A stretch of 14,880 nucleotides of DNA from CAYQAJ01 sp964415245 (GCA_964415245.1 CAYQAJ010000114.1:1-14880); one strand, 5' to 3'. Counted from the stretch's first letter, positions 6,123 through 13,899 are shown. Made by a program: numbers and translations. The notes: a model not told the origin generated them from the letters alone.

Positions 6123-6192
6123 GCCAAAGCGGAAAGCGGAGAGCGGAAAGCGGTGGACCAAGTCAAATCCGCTCTCCGCTTTCCGCTTTGGC
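6123..6192 (-). terminator. Heptamer-built hairpin just downstream of gyrA
   Basis: The arms 6123-6147 and 6168-6192 are a perfect 25-bp inverted pair with a 20-nt loop (6148-6167). The left arm is in AAAGCGG-type heptamers (four units, 6126-6153) and the right in their complement (three units, 6169-6189). The hairpin begins 6 nt beyond the gyrA stop codon (6199-6201), so it would form in the gyrA transcript. It may stop or dampen transcription before gmd, or stabilise the mRNA end. There is no downstream T-tract, so termination would not be of the classical intrinsic type. Confidence 0.6.
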
Positions 6193-6198
6193 GCCGCG

Positions 6199-9039
6199 TC
6201 ACTCGCTTTCTGTGTCGCCTGGTTTTGGCGGTTCCACGGCCGCGTGGGCAACCTCCTCGCCGTTTTCCTCGCGAGGCACGCGGACCACGGCTACGAGCTT
6301 GTCTTCCTCGTCGAGGCTCATCACGCGCACGCCCTGCGTGTTGCGGCCGATGATGCTGATTTCCCGCGCGGCGATCCGCTGGAGCTTGCCGCGGGCCGTC
6401 ATCATCAACACCTCGTCGGTGTCGTCGACGCGCACGATGCCCACGACCGGGCCGTTGCGCTTCGTGGTCTTGATGTCCCGCAGGCCCTTGCCGCCTCGTT
6501 TCTGTGCCCGGTAGCGCGACGAAGAGGACGTTCCCTCCTCGGTCGATCCGTTGTCGGCAGCGCTCGGCTCGCCACCGTCGTCCATCGCATCGCCGCCGCC
6601 GCTGTCGACCTCATCGGCCGCCTCACCGGCCTCATCCGCGATGTCGCCCTCCCCTTCCGCATCACCTCCTCCGCCGTTCGCACCGGCCTGTTCGCCTTCC
6701 GGCGCCGGCGTATTGGGGCCGAACCAGGTGCGCTTGCCGTATCCATTTTCGCATGCAGTGAGCAGCGTCGCCTCGGGATCGGCCACCACCATGCCGACCA
6801 GCACGTCGTCCTTTATCAGCTTGATGCCTTTAACGCCCGACGTGTTGCGTCCCATGCGCCGCACGTCGCTCTGGCGGAAGCGGATGGCCATTCCCTGGGC
6901 GGTAGCCAGCACCACCTCGTCGCCGGGCTTGGTGACGACGATGTCGACCACTTCGTCGTCCTCGCGGAGCTTGATGGCGATGATGCCTCCCCTTTTGGGC
7001 CGGCTGTACGCTTCCAGCGCCGTTTTCTTCACCAGCCCTTTGCGGGTGGCCATTATGAGGAAATGTCCGGGGAGGTTGAAATCGCGCACGGGGCGGCAAT
7101 CGGCAATCGTTTCCCCCTCGTCCAATCGGAGCAGGTTGACGATGGCGCGGCCGCGGCTTTCGCGACCCAACTCGGGCAGGTCGTACACTTTCTGCCAGTA
7201 GACCCGCCCTTTGTTGGTAAAGAACAACAGGTAGGCGTGCGTGCTGGCGACGAACAAGTGGGCGATGGGGTCTTCGTCCTCGGTTTTGGCCCCGGTGAGC
7301 CCCTTGCCGCCGCGACGCTGGGCGCGATAGGTCCTGGCGCTGGTGCGTTTGATGTAGCCGCGGTGCGAAATGGAGACGACCATCGTCTCCTCGGTGATCA
7401 GGTCCTCGAGGTCGACCGAACCGATCTCCTCGCCGCTGATCTCGGTGCGCCGCACGTCGCCGTGCTTGTCGCGAATTTCGCGCAAGTCCGCTTTGATGAT
7501 GTCGAGTATGTGGCGTTCGTCGGAGAGAATGTGCAGGTAGCCTTCAATCTCCTTAAGCAGCTCGCGATGCTCGTTCCCTAGTTTCTCCTGCTCCAGGTTG
7601 ACAAGCTGTCCCAGCCGCATCCGCAGGATTTCGTCGGCCTGCACGGGCGACAGGCTGTACGACTCGGCGTCGCCCAGTTCGGCCCGCAACATCTCGAATC
7701 CCGCATCGCCCAGGGCGCGGCGCAGCATCGCGACCGGACACTCGAGCGCGACCAGGTTCTCCTTGGCTTCGGCCTGCGTGGCGGCGGCCCGAATCACGCG
7801 GAGGATTTCGTCGATGTTGGCCAGCGCGAGCAAGAGCCCTTCGACGTTGTGTTTGCGTCGCCGCGCCTTGGCCAGCAGGAATTGCGTGCGCCGCCGGATG
7901 ACCGTCCCCCGATGGCGGACGAACTCGCTGAGTATCTCCTTGATCGGCATCTCCCGCGGCTTGCCGTCGACCAGCGCCAGGAAGATGAGCGAAAACGAAT
8001 CTTGCAGCGGCGAGAACTGATAGAGCTGGTTGAGCACCACGTCGGGGTCCGCGTCGCGCTTGAGGTCGATCACCAGCCTCACCGGCTCCTTCAGGTCGCT
8101 TTCGTCCCGAATCGCCGAGATGCCCTTGATCCGCCCATCGTTCACCAGCGCCGCGATCCGCTCGATTACGCGGTCGCGGAACTGCTGGAAGGGAATCTCC
8201 GTCACCACGATGCGGTAACGGTCTTTCTTGTATTCCTCGATGCGGGCCCGCGCTCGTACCACGATGGTGCCCCGACCCGTGTGGTACCCGCGGCGGATTC
8301 CCGTGCGCCCGCAAATGATGCCACCGGTGGGAAAGTCGGGGCCGGGCAGTGTCTCCAGCAGTTCGTCGATCGACACGCCGGGGTCGTCGATGACGCGAAT
8401 CAGCGCGTCGCACACTTCGGCGAGGTTATGCGGCGGGATCGACGTCGCCATGCTGACCGCGATGCCGCTGGAGCCGTTGACCAGCAAGTTGGGAAACTTC
8501 GCCGGCAGCACCGTCGGTTCCTGCCGCTGCTCGTCGTACGTGGGTACGAAATCGACCGTGTCCAGCGCCAGGTCTTGCAGCATCATCGCCGCGATCGGCG
8601 ACATGCGGGCTTCGGTATACCGCATGGCGGCCGGGGGCAAACCGGCGATAGATCCGAAATTTCCCTGCCGATCGATCAGCACGTGGCGCATATTCCACTC
8701 CTGCGCCATGCGAACCAGCGTGGGATAGATTACCTCTTGCCCGTGCGGGTGATAATTGCCCATCGTCTCGCCGGCAATTTTTGCGCATTTTGCGCGGGCC
8801 GAGCCGGGCGAGAGATTCAGATCGTTCATCGCCACCAGGATCCGCCGCTGCGACGGTTTCAGGCCGTCGCGCACGTCGGGCAGCGCCCGGGAGACGATGA
8901 CGCTCATCGCATAGGTGAGGTAGCTTTCCTTGAGCTCCTCTTCGATGGGCACATCGATGATGTTGCCCAGCGGCGGACTCCCGTTTCCGTCGCCCGGCTC
9001 CGGCGGGAGATCATCAGGTTCAGGCGAATCGGTCGACAA
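6199..9039 (-). CDS. gyrA: DNA gyrase subunit A
   Basis: 946 residues. With GyrB it introduces negative supercoils using ATP. The breakage-reunion domain holds the catalytic tyrosine Y141 in AAMRYTEAR. The C-terminal beta-pinwheel carries a canonical GyrA box QRRGGKG (574-580), which identifies gyrase rather than topoisomerase IV. A second box-like QKRGGKG lies at 846-852. Two oddities are visible. An acidic, Gly-rich insertion of about 70 residues (772-841) interrupts the pinwheel. In the quinolone pocket, HPHGQEVIYP (97-106) has Gln, Glu and Pro where E. coli has D82, S83 and D87. The start is TTG at 9039: AAAGGA lies 7 nt upstream and no ATG fits the N-terminus. It is divergent from the endonuclease/phosphatase-family gene, and gmd follows on the same strand after a hairpin. 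Confidence 0.97.
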   Translation of the reverse strand: MSTDSPEPDDLPPEPGDGNGSPPLGNIIDVPIEEELKESYLTYAMSVIVSRALPDVRDGLKPSQRRILVAMNDLNLSPGSARAKCAKIAGETMGNYHPHGQEVIYPTLVRMAQEWNMRHVLIDRQGNFGSIAGLPPAAMRYTEARMSPIAAMMLQDLALDTVDFVPTYDEQRQEPTVLPAKFPNLLVNGSSGIAVSMATSIPPHNLAEVCDALIRVIDDPGVSIDELLETLPGPDFPTGGIICGRTGIRRGYHTGRGTIVVRARARIEEYKKDRYRIVVTEIPFQQFRDRVIERIAALVNDGRIKGISAIRDESDLKEPVRLVIDLKRDADPDVVLNQLYQFSPLQDSFSLIFLALVDGKPREMPIKEILSEFVRHRGTVIRRRTQFLLAKARRRKHNVEGLLLALANIDEILRVIRAAATQAEAKENLVALECPVAMLRRALGDAGFEMLRAELGDAESYSLSPVQADEILRMRLGQLVNLEQEKLGNEHRELLKEIEGYLHILSDERHILDIIKADLREIRDKHGDVRRTEISGEEIGSVDLEDLITEETMVVSISHRGYIKRTSARTYRAQRRGGKGLTGAKTEDEDPIAHLFVASTHAYLLFFTNKGRVYWQKVYDLPELGRESRGRAIVNLLRLDEGETIADCRPVRDFNLPGHFLIMATRKGLVKKTALEAYSRPKRGGIIAIKLREDDEVVDIVVTKPGDEVVLATAQGMAIRFRQSDVRRMGRNTSGVKGIKLIKDDVLVGMVVADPEATLLTACENGYGKRTWFGPNTPAPEGEQAGANGGGGDAEGEGDIADEAGEAADEVDSGGGDAMDDGGEPSAADNGSTEEGTSSSSRYRAQKRGGKGLRDIKTTKRNGPVVGIVRVDDTDEVLMMTARGKLQRIAAREISIIGRNTQGVRVMSLDEEDKLVAVVRVPREENGEEVAHAAVEPPKPGDTESE

Positions 9040-9081
9040 GCGACAGTCCTTTCCGCGCTAGCAGTCCCAGCGAGGCGGCCG

Positions 9082-9103
9082 CCCGGCGAAGCTTCGAACC
9101 GGG
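9082..9103. promoter_or_regulatory. Compact palindrome in the gyrA leader
   Basis: CCCGG, CGAAGCTTCG, AA and CCGGG form a nearly symmetric 22-bp site about 45 nt upstream of the gyrA start, with two unpaired bases. It lies within the predicted leader. Hairpin potential is limited because the centre is itself palindromic; a protein-binding site is possible but unsupported. Confidence 0.25.
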
Positions 9104-9146
9104 GGCAAATGAGCGGTGCTCTAGGCAGGGTGAAAACGCAAGTGAA

Positions 9147-9175
9147 AGTCTACCAGTTTTGGCCCTGGCCAACAA
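9147..9175 (-). promoter_or_regulatory. Candidate gyrA promoter
   Basis: On the minus strand TTGTTG (9170-9175) is 17 bp from TAGACT (9147-9152). The -10 matches 4 of 6 consensus positions and the -35 only 3 of 6. Transcription would start near 9140, leaving a leader of about 100 nt before the TTG start codon. Confidence 0.35.
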
Positions 9176-9460
9176 CGCCACAACCGCAATTGGGCTCGCC
9201 GCAACTGCAAGCGCGAAAACGTGTTGCGACGCTGGTTCGGCGGCACTTGGCGCGAGGGCCGCCGGCTTGGACGGCGAGGCGTAAGCGACCTGGAAAACGG
9301 CCCCCAAAAGTCGATTGCCTTGGCCCACTTTTCCCGCGCCGTTTATCGCGCGTCGTTGCGCTGGTAGGTTGCACCTGTTGGCGCCGTGTGAGAACCGTTG
9401 ATGGCGCTGCGGAAGCGCGCCAATGCCTGGTCGACCGCCGTCACGCGGGCACCGACTCGA
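9176..9460. other. Divergent intergenic region, no gene seen
   Basis: About 285 bp between the gyrA promoter candidate and the ribosome binding site of the next plus-strand gene. Long open frames cross it on both strands, but they lack conserved motifs and extend antisense over gyrA or the endonuclease/phosphatase-family gene. I find no tRNA-like fold, strong hairpin or repeat. The plus-strand promoter must lie here, but no convincing -35/-10 pair stood out. Confidence 0.6.
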
Positions 9461-9480
9461 TAGGAGGAGTTCACACGACA

Positions 9481-10458
9481 ATGCTTCGAGTCGTATCCAC
9501 TGCCGCAGTGGCGATCACCCTCGCGGTCGTGTTGGCTGTCGCCTTCTGGGGTCAAGGACAATTCGGCGCCCGAGCCGACGAACCCGACGCTCAGACAAAG
9601 CAAGCTGATGCTGTCGCAAAGTCGAAAGAAGGCGAGCCTGTGGCCGACGAAGCCCGGCTCCGCGTAATGACGTTCAACATCCGCTACGACAACGCGGGCG
9701 ATGGCGAGAACCGCTGGCGCAACCGACGCGACGCCGTGGCGGCCGTCATCGCGGAGAACAAGGTCGACGTCGTCGGTTTGCAGGAGGCGCTCGAACGCCA
9801 GATCGACGACCTCGCCCAACGCCTGCCCGATTACGCCTGGTACGGCGTGGGCCGGGACGACGGCAAGACGCGAGGCGAATTCGCCCCCATCTTCTATCGC
9901 AAGGACCGCTTCGAGGTCATCGACAAGGGGGTCTTCTGGCTCTCCGAAACGCCCGAGACGCCCGGCAGCAAGAGTTGGGACGCGGCCATCACACGACTCG
10001 TCACCTGGATTGAATTCCGCGACAAGACGGCCGATTGCACGTTTTTCGCCTTCAATACGCACTTCGACCACATCGGCACGGAGGCGCGACTTCGCAGCGC
10101 CGCCCTGATTCGGGAAAGAATCCCGCGGATCGCGGGGGAAAAGCCGACCGTTTTGACCGGCGACTTGAATTGCGTCGCCACGTCGGCGCCGTATCGCACG
10201 CTGACCGAAAAGGGAGATGCGGACGTCGACCGGCCCCCCGCACTCCTCGACACCCGCAAGGTCAGCTTGACCGATCCTCGCGGACCCGACTCCACGTGGA
10301 ACGGCTTCACCGAAATCGAATCGGGCCGGATTATCGACTATGTGTTCGTATCGGCCGGCTGGCGGGTTGCGTCGCACGCAACCATCGACGAGCGGGTGGA
10401 AGGGCGATTCGTTTCCGACCATCTGCCGGTGCTAGCTGAGATCACGCTCGTGCAGTGA
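9481..10458 (+). CDS. Secreted endonuclease/exonuclease/phosphatase (EEP) family enzyme
   Basis: 325 residues. AGGAGGAG ends 11 nt before the ATG, fixing the start. Residues 1-32 look like a Sec signal: a short basic start, a hydrophobic core at 8-23, and ARA before DEP. The catalytic domain spans about 59-325 with all EEP landmarks: TFNIRYD (64-70), LQE with E102, NTHFDH (192-197), TGDLN (226-230), IDYVF (285-289) and SDHLPV (312-317). These residues coordinate Mg2+ and the scissile phosphate. The family includes DNases, sphingomyelinases and inositol-phosphate phosphatases. The exported form and sequence style suggest a phosphodiester or phosphomonoester hydrolase outside the cytoplasm, but the substrate cannot be assigned. 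It precedes an App1-like phosphatase gene on the same strand. Confidence 0.92.
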   Translation: MLRVVSTAAVAITLAVVLAVAFWGQGQFGARADEPDAQTKQADAVAKSKEGEPVADEARLRVMTFNIRYDNAGDGENRWRNRRDAVAAVIAENKVDVVGLQEALERQIDDLAQRLPDYAWYGVGRDDGKTRGEFAPIFYRKDRFEVIDKGVFWLSETPETPGSKSWDAAITRLVTWIEFRDKTADCTFFAFNTHFDHIGTEARLRSAALIRERIPRIAGEKPTVLTGDLNCVATSAPYRTLTEKGDADVDRPPALLDTRKVSLTDPRGPDSTWNGFTEIESGRIIDYVFVSAGWRVASHATIDERVEGRFVSDHLPVLAEITLVQ

Positions 10459-10528
10459 GGGCGGTCGGTGGGTCGGTGCATGGGGATCACCCTCGCTCGC
10501 GATTTGTGCGGCAGCCGCCGCCGGCTTC

Positions 10529-10558
10529 TTGACAGGTTAGCGCGCCGCGCGGTCTAGT
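10529..10558 (+). promoter_or_regulatory. Candidate promoter for the App1-like phosphatase gene
   Basis: A perfect -35 hexamer TTGACA (10529-10534) is followed after 18 bp by TCTAGT (10553-10558), which matches 4 of 6 -10 positions. Transcription would start near 10565, about 80 nt before the proposed ATG at 10646. The GC-rich spacer contains a short CGCG-type palindrome. Confidence 0.4.
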
Positions 10559-10645
10559 CATGGGCGTGGAATGTGCCGACGCCGCAGCACCCCGGGGCCG
10601 CAAGCGCCTCCGTCGCGTCGGCCCGACACGCTGTGCGGACGACCG

Positions 10646-11704
10646 ATGAGCAATCTGAAACCCCATGAAACGGTGCTGTTTTTTCCCAGCATCGGGCATC
10701 TGGACAGCGGCGGGCAAACGTGGCGCGTCGTCGTCAGCGGCGTCGTGCTGCGTCCGGGCCACGTCAATCTGCGGAAGCGCATTTTACTGCGGTTGCTGCG
10801 CCGGGCTTTGAAAGTGCCCCGCAACGCGCTCGAGACCGATCTGTTTCGCCGCCGTATCAGCGGCTTTTTGCTGGGCACCCAAGGCAAGCGGCGGGTCGCC
10901 GTCCGCGTTGGCCAACGGGTCCACACCATCAAGAAGAAATCGCGCCGCAACGGCCAGTTTTCCGGCGTGCTGCACGTCGACGCCGGCGATGCGGAGCAGA
11001 TTCAGCAAACGCTCGGTCACGGCGACGGCTGGTTGCACTTCGAGCTGGCAGGGTCGCAAGGACCGCCCGCCATCGGCCGTGCGCAGCTCATCGGCGAAAC
11101 CGGCGTGTCGGTCGTCTCCGACATCGACGACACGATGAAGCACACCGGCACGACCAACCAACGCACGCTGTTGGTCAACACGTTTCTGCGCAAGTTCGAG
11201 CCCATCGACGGCATGACGGAGTTGTACCGCGGCTGGGCCGAGCAAGGGGCGGCGTTTCACTACGTCTCGTCGAGTCCCTGGCAGCTTTACCACAACCTGG
11301 CCGAGCTTTGCGGCGACGAGGGCTTCCCCGAGGGTACCTTTCACCTGCGTGCCTTCCGTCTCCGTGACGACATGCTGCTGCGCATGCTACTGATGCGGCG
11401 GCGGGGCAAAGGAAAGGTCATCAAGCACATTCTGCGCTCCTTCCCTGGCCGGCAGTTCGTGCTGGTGGGCGACACGGCCGAACGCGACCCGGAGCTTTAC
11501 GGCGCGCTGGCGCGAAAATTCCCCGACCGCGTGGCGGCCATCTACCTGCGAAGTGCACCGCGACGGCGGACGAAACCCAACCGCCTGGGCAAGGCGTTCC
11601 GGGGTGTTTCGCCCGACTTGTGGCGCGTGTTCGACCGAGCCGACGAGCTTCCCGAGCAGATTCTCGCCGGCCAGTCGGCACTCGACCCCGCCGTTGGCTC
11701 TTGA
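10646..11704 (+). CDS. App1-like phosphatase (DUF2183 / phosphatidate phosphatase App1 catalytic domain)
   Basis: 352 residues. The C-terminal half holds a haloacid-dehalogenase-type phosphatase core: VVSDIDDTMKHTG (156-168) with the DxDxT nucleophile motif DIDDT (159-163), YVSSSPWQLY (206-215) as motif II, lysines in GKGKVIK (254-260) and VGDTAERDPELY (274-285) as motif IV. This order is that of the App1 family, whose yeast member removes phosphate from phosphatidic acid. Residues 8-110 form the usual N-terminal beta-rich region. No signal peptide or membrane segment is evident, so it is probably cytoplasmic or peripheral. The ATG at 10646 is preferred over a start at 10571, since the extra 25 residues are Arg/Pro-rich and unlike the family. 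The bacterial substrate is unproven. Confidence 0.88.
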   Translation: MSNLKPHETVLFFPSIGHLDSGGQTWRVVVSGVVLRPGHVNLRKRILLRLLRRALKVPRNALETDLFRRRISGFLLGTQGKRRVAVRVGQRVHTIKKKSRRNGQFSGVLHVDAGDAEQIQQTLGHGDGWLHFELAGSQGPPAIGRAQLIGETGVSVVSDIDDTMKHTGTTNQRTLLVNTFLRKFEPIDGMTELYRGWAEQGAAFHYVSSSPWQLYHNLAELCGDEGFPEGTFHLRAFRLRDDMLLRMLLMRRRGKGKVIKHILRSFPGRQFVLVGDTAERDPELYGALARKFPDRVAAIYLRSAPRRRTKPNRLGKAFRGVSPDLWRVFDRADELPEQILAGQSALDPAVGS

Positions 11705-11809
11705 CGCGCAGTCCTCTTGTCGACACGTCGCCAATCTGGCACCATAGTTGGTTTTCCCGCCCGTTTCCCGCTTCGTTTCCGTTTGCCAAGTGCAAGGAGT
11801 TGGCCTTCC

Positions 11810-12418
11810 ATGGCCCGATACACTCGTCCCAAGGCGCGGGTCAACCGCCGCCTCAATACTCAGGTGTTCGAGAACGCGGGTGCCGTGCGGGCCCACGAAC
11901 GGCGGGACAATCCGCCGGGAATGCACACGCGAGGCCGGCGCCCCTCGACCTATGGTCTGGCGCTCGCCGAGAAGCAGAAGATCAAATACTACTACGGCCT
12001 GGGCGAACGCCAGTTGCGGCGCTACTTCGACAACGTCGTTCACACCAAGGGGAACACCGGCCAGCAGTTGCTGCTCTTGTGCGAGCGCCGGCTCGACAAC
12101 GTGGTCCGCCGAGTCGGTTTCACCAAGACCCGTCCCCAGGCCCGACAGGGCATCGTGCACGGCCATTTCCAGGTCAACGGGGTGAAGGTCACCAAGCCCT
12201 CGTATCAGGTGCGACCGGGCGACGTGATCACCTTGAGGCCCCGCGAGAACCTGCAGAACTACTATCGCGGCGTCTCCAGCGATAGCGAGACTCAGCAGGT
12301 CGACTGGCTTGCGTTCGACGAAGAATCGCTGCGGGCCACCGTGCTGGGCAACCCCGGGCCGAGCGACATCAGCCTGCCGGTCGATGCGAACACGGTCGTC
12401 GAGTTCCTGTCTCGCTGA
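11810..12418 (+). CDS. rpsD: 30S ribosomal protein S4
   Basis: 202 residues, normal length. S4 binds 16S rRNA early in small-subunit assembly. Residues 1-90 are the N-terminal domain (MARYTRPKAR; RRPSTYGLALAEKQKIKYYYG), and 92-150 the S4 RNA-binding fold with ERRLDNVVRRVGF, VHGHFQVNGVKV and RPGDVI. It is the zinc-free type: the N-terminal cysteines of zinc-binding S4 are absent. AAGGAG sits 10 nt before the ATG. The gene is not next to rpsM, rpsK or rpoA, where many bacteria keep it; instead lpdA follows after 9 nt, so the two are probably co-transcribed. No S4 autoregulatory RNA structure is recognisable in the 105-bp upstream gap, and no strong promoter was found there. Confidence 0.98.
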   Translation: MARYTRPKARVNRRLNTQVFENAGAVRAHERRDNPPGMHTRGRRPSTYGLALAEKQKIKYYYGLGERQLRRYFDNVVHTKGNTGQQLLLLCERRLDNVVRRVGFTKTRPQARQGIVHGHFQVNGVKVTKPSYQVRPGDVITLRPRENLQNYYRGVSSDSETQQVDWLAFDEESLRATVLGNPGPSDISLPVDANTVVEFLSR

Positions 12419-12427
12419 ACGCGCATC

Positions 12428-13849
12428 ATGCACACGCAAGTGGCCGTTTTGGGCGGCGGACCGGGCGGTTACGCGGCGGCCTTTCTTGCCGCCGACGCCG
12501 GGCTCGAAGTAACGCTCGTCGAATCGGCGCGCCGCCTGGGCGGTACGTGCCTGCTCTGTGGTTGCATCCCGTCGAAGGCGCTGCTCCACGTCGCCCGCGT
12601 AATGGCCGAAGTGGAAGAGCTTAAGCACGACTGGGGCGTCGAGTTCCCGCCGCCGCAGATTCAGCTCGATCAGCTTCGCGCCCGCAAGGATAAGGTCATC
12701 CAGACGCTCTCGGGTGGCCTGGCCCAGCTTGCCAAGCGGCGGAACGTGAAAGTCATCTGGGCCCGCGGCGTGCTGGAGGATTCGACCACGCTCCGCCTCG
12801 AAGGGGACGACGCCTCGATGCCGCCCGATGGCCGGCTCACGTTCGACCACCTCGTGCTGTCGACCGGCTCGGTGCCGTCGATGCCCAAGAGCTTCGCCAT
12901 CGGGTCGGACCGCGTCATCGACTCGACCGGCGCTCTGGAACTGCGCGACGTGCCCAATAGCTTGCTGGTCATCGGCGGCGGCTACATCGGCCTGGAGATG
13001 GGAACCGTGTACGCGTGGCTCGGCACCAAGGTGAGCGTAGTCGAATTGACCGAGACGCTGCTGCCGGGGGTGGATCGCGACCTGGTCAAGCCGCTACACA
13101 AGAACCTGACCAAGCTGTTCGGCGAACGGATCTACCTGAATACCAAGGTCGGATCGCTCGGCCAAAAGGGGCAGTCGGTCGAGGTGGCGTTCGAGGGCCC
13201 CGGCAAATACGGCACGGAGAAGTTCGATCGCGTGCTGGTGTCCGTCGGCCGTGCGCCCAACAGCCGCGGGCTTGGGCTGGAGAACACAAAGGTGCAGGTC
13301 GATGGCCGGGGCTTCGTGGTTCACGACAAGAGCCAACGCACCGACGACCCGCATATCCTGGCCATCGGCGACGTGGCGGGCGAGCCGATGCTGGCTCACA
13401 AGGCGACGCACGAAGCGAAAGTGGCCGTCGAATCACTGTTGGGCAAACCGGCCGAATTCGACAATCTGGCGATTCCCGCCGTCGTGTTCACCGACCCCGA
13501 AATCGCCTGGGCCGGCCTCACCGAAGAACAGGCGAAGCGCGACGGGCGAAACGTGCAAGTGGCCATGTACCCGTGGGGCGCGAGCGGACGCGCACAAGCG
13601 CTGGGCCGCATCGAGGGGCTGACCAAGTGGCTGGTCGATCCCGAGACCGAGCGCGTGTTGGGCTGCGGCATCGTCGGCCCCGGGGCGGGGGAATTGATCG
13701 CCGAGGCGGTGCTGGCCATCGAAATGGGGTGCCAGATGCGCGACGTAACCGAATCGATCCATCCCCATCCCACGCTCAGCGAAACCGTGATGAACGCCGG
13801 CGAAGTTTTTTACGGCACGGCCATCGAGCTGTATAAGCCGAAGCGATAG
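12428..13849 (+). CDS. lpdA: Dihydrolipoyl dehydrogenase (E3)
   Basis: 473 residues, typical. The FAD enzyme reoxidises dihydrolipoamide in pyruvate and other 2-oxoacid dehydrogenase complexes with NAD+. The FAD-binding motif is GGGPGG (9-14). The redox disulphide is C41 and C46 in GGTCLLCGCIPSK, with an additional cysteine, C44, between them. The NAD-binding motif is IGGGYIGLE (182-190). A second FAD segment reads ILAIGDVAG. The C-terminal active-site His/Glu pair is H447 and E452 in HPHPTLSE. The ATG lies 9 nt after the rpsD stop with no clear ribosome binding site, suggesting translational coupling. aceE follows 153 bp downstream on the same strand, which supports a pyruvate dehydrogenase role; sharing with other complexes is also likely. 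Confidence 0.96.
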   Translation: MHTQVAVLGGGPGGYAAAFLAADAGLEVTLVESARRLGGTCLLCGCIPSKALLHVARVMAEVEELKHDWGVEFPPPQIQLDQLRARKDKVIQTLSGGLAQLAKRRNVKVIWARGVLEDSTTLRLEGDDASMPPDGRLTFDHLVLSTGSVPSMPKSFAIGSDRVIDSTGALELRDVPNSLLVIGGGYIGLEMGTVYAWLGTKVSVVELTETLLPGVDRDLVKPLHKNLTKLFGERIYLNTKVGSLGQKGQSVEVAFEGPGKYGTEKFDRVLVSVGRAPNSRGLGLENTKVQVDGRGFVVHDKSQRTDDPHILAIGDVAGEPMLAHKATHEAKVAVESLLGKPAEFDNLAIPAVVFTDPEIAWAGLTEEQAKRDGRNVQVAMYPWGASGRAQALGRIEGLTKWLVDPETERVLGCGIVGPGAGELIAEAVLAIEMGCQMRDVTESIHPHPTLSETVMNAGEVFYGTAIELYKPKR

Positions 13850-13882
13850 GGGGGCGCTGGCCGCCTTCACCTGTCAAATCCC

Positions 13883-13899
13883 GGCATTTCCTTAATGCC
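13883..13899 (+). terminator. Small hairpin after lpdA
   Basis: GGCATT (13883-13888), loop TCCTT, AATGCC (13894-13899) lies 34 nt past the lpdA stop. Only 6 bp pair and no T-tract follows, so it is a weak terminator candidate. Confidence 0.25.

Noticed and set aside
5038..7581. Plus-strand open frame of 847 codons opposite gyrA and gmd
   Set aside because: It is antisense to two well-supported genes, starts inside the 133-bp palindrome, and is rich in His, Val and Ala as expected from the reverse of GC-rich codons. No domain motif is visible.
9020..9481. Possible small gene on the minus strand between gyrA and the EEP gene
   Set aside because: The frame overlaps the gyrA start, lacks a plausible ribosome binding site and shows no conserved segment.
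7849..10458. Plus-strand open frame of 869 codons that includes the EEP enzyme
   Set aside because: The first 544 codons are antisense to gyrA or intergenic. The real gene begins at the ATG at 9481, where AGGAGGAG and a signal peptide occur.
11701..11740. Possible rpsD promoter (TTGTCG ... CATAGT)
   Set aside because: The spacing is about 20 bp and both hexamers are poor; no alternative pair at 16-18 bp was convincing.
11387..12850. Minus-strand open frame of 487 codons opposite the App1-like gene, rpsD and lpdA
   Set aside because: It spans three confidently identified plus-strand genes and has no recognisable motif, so it is a codon-bias shadow.
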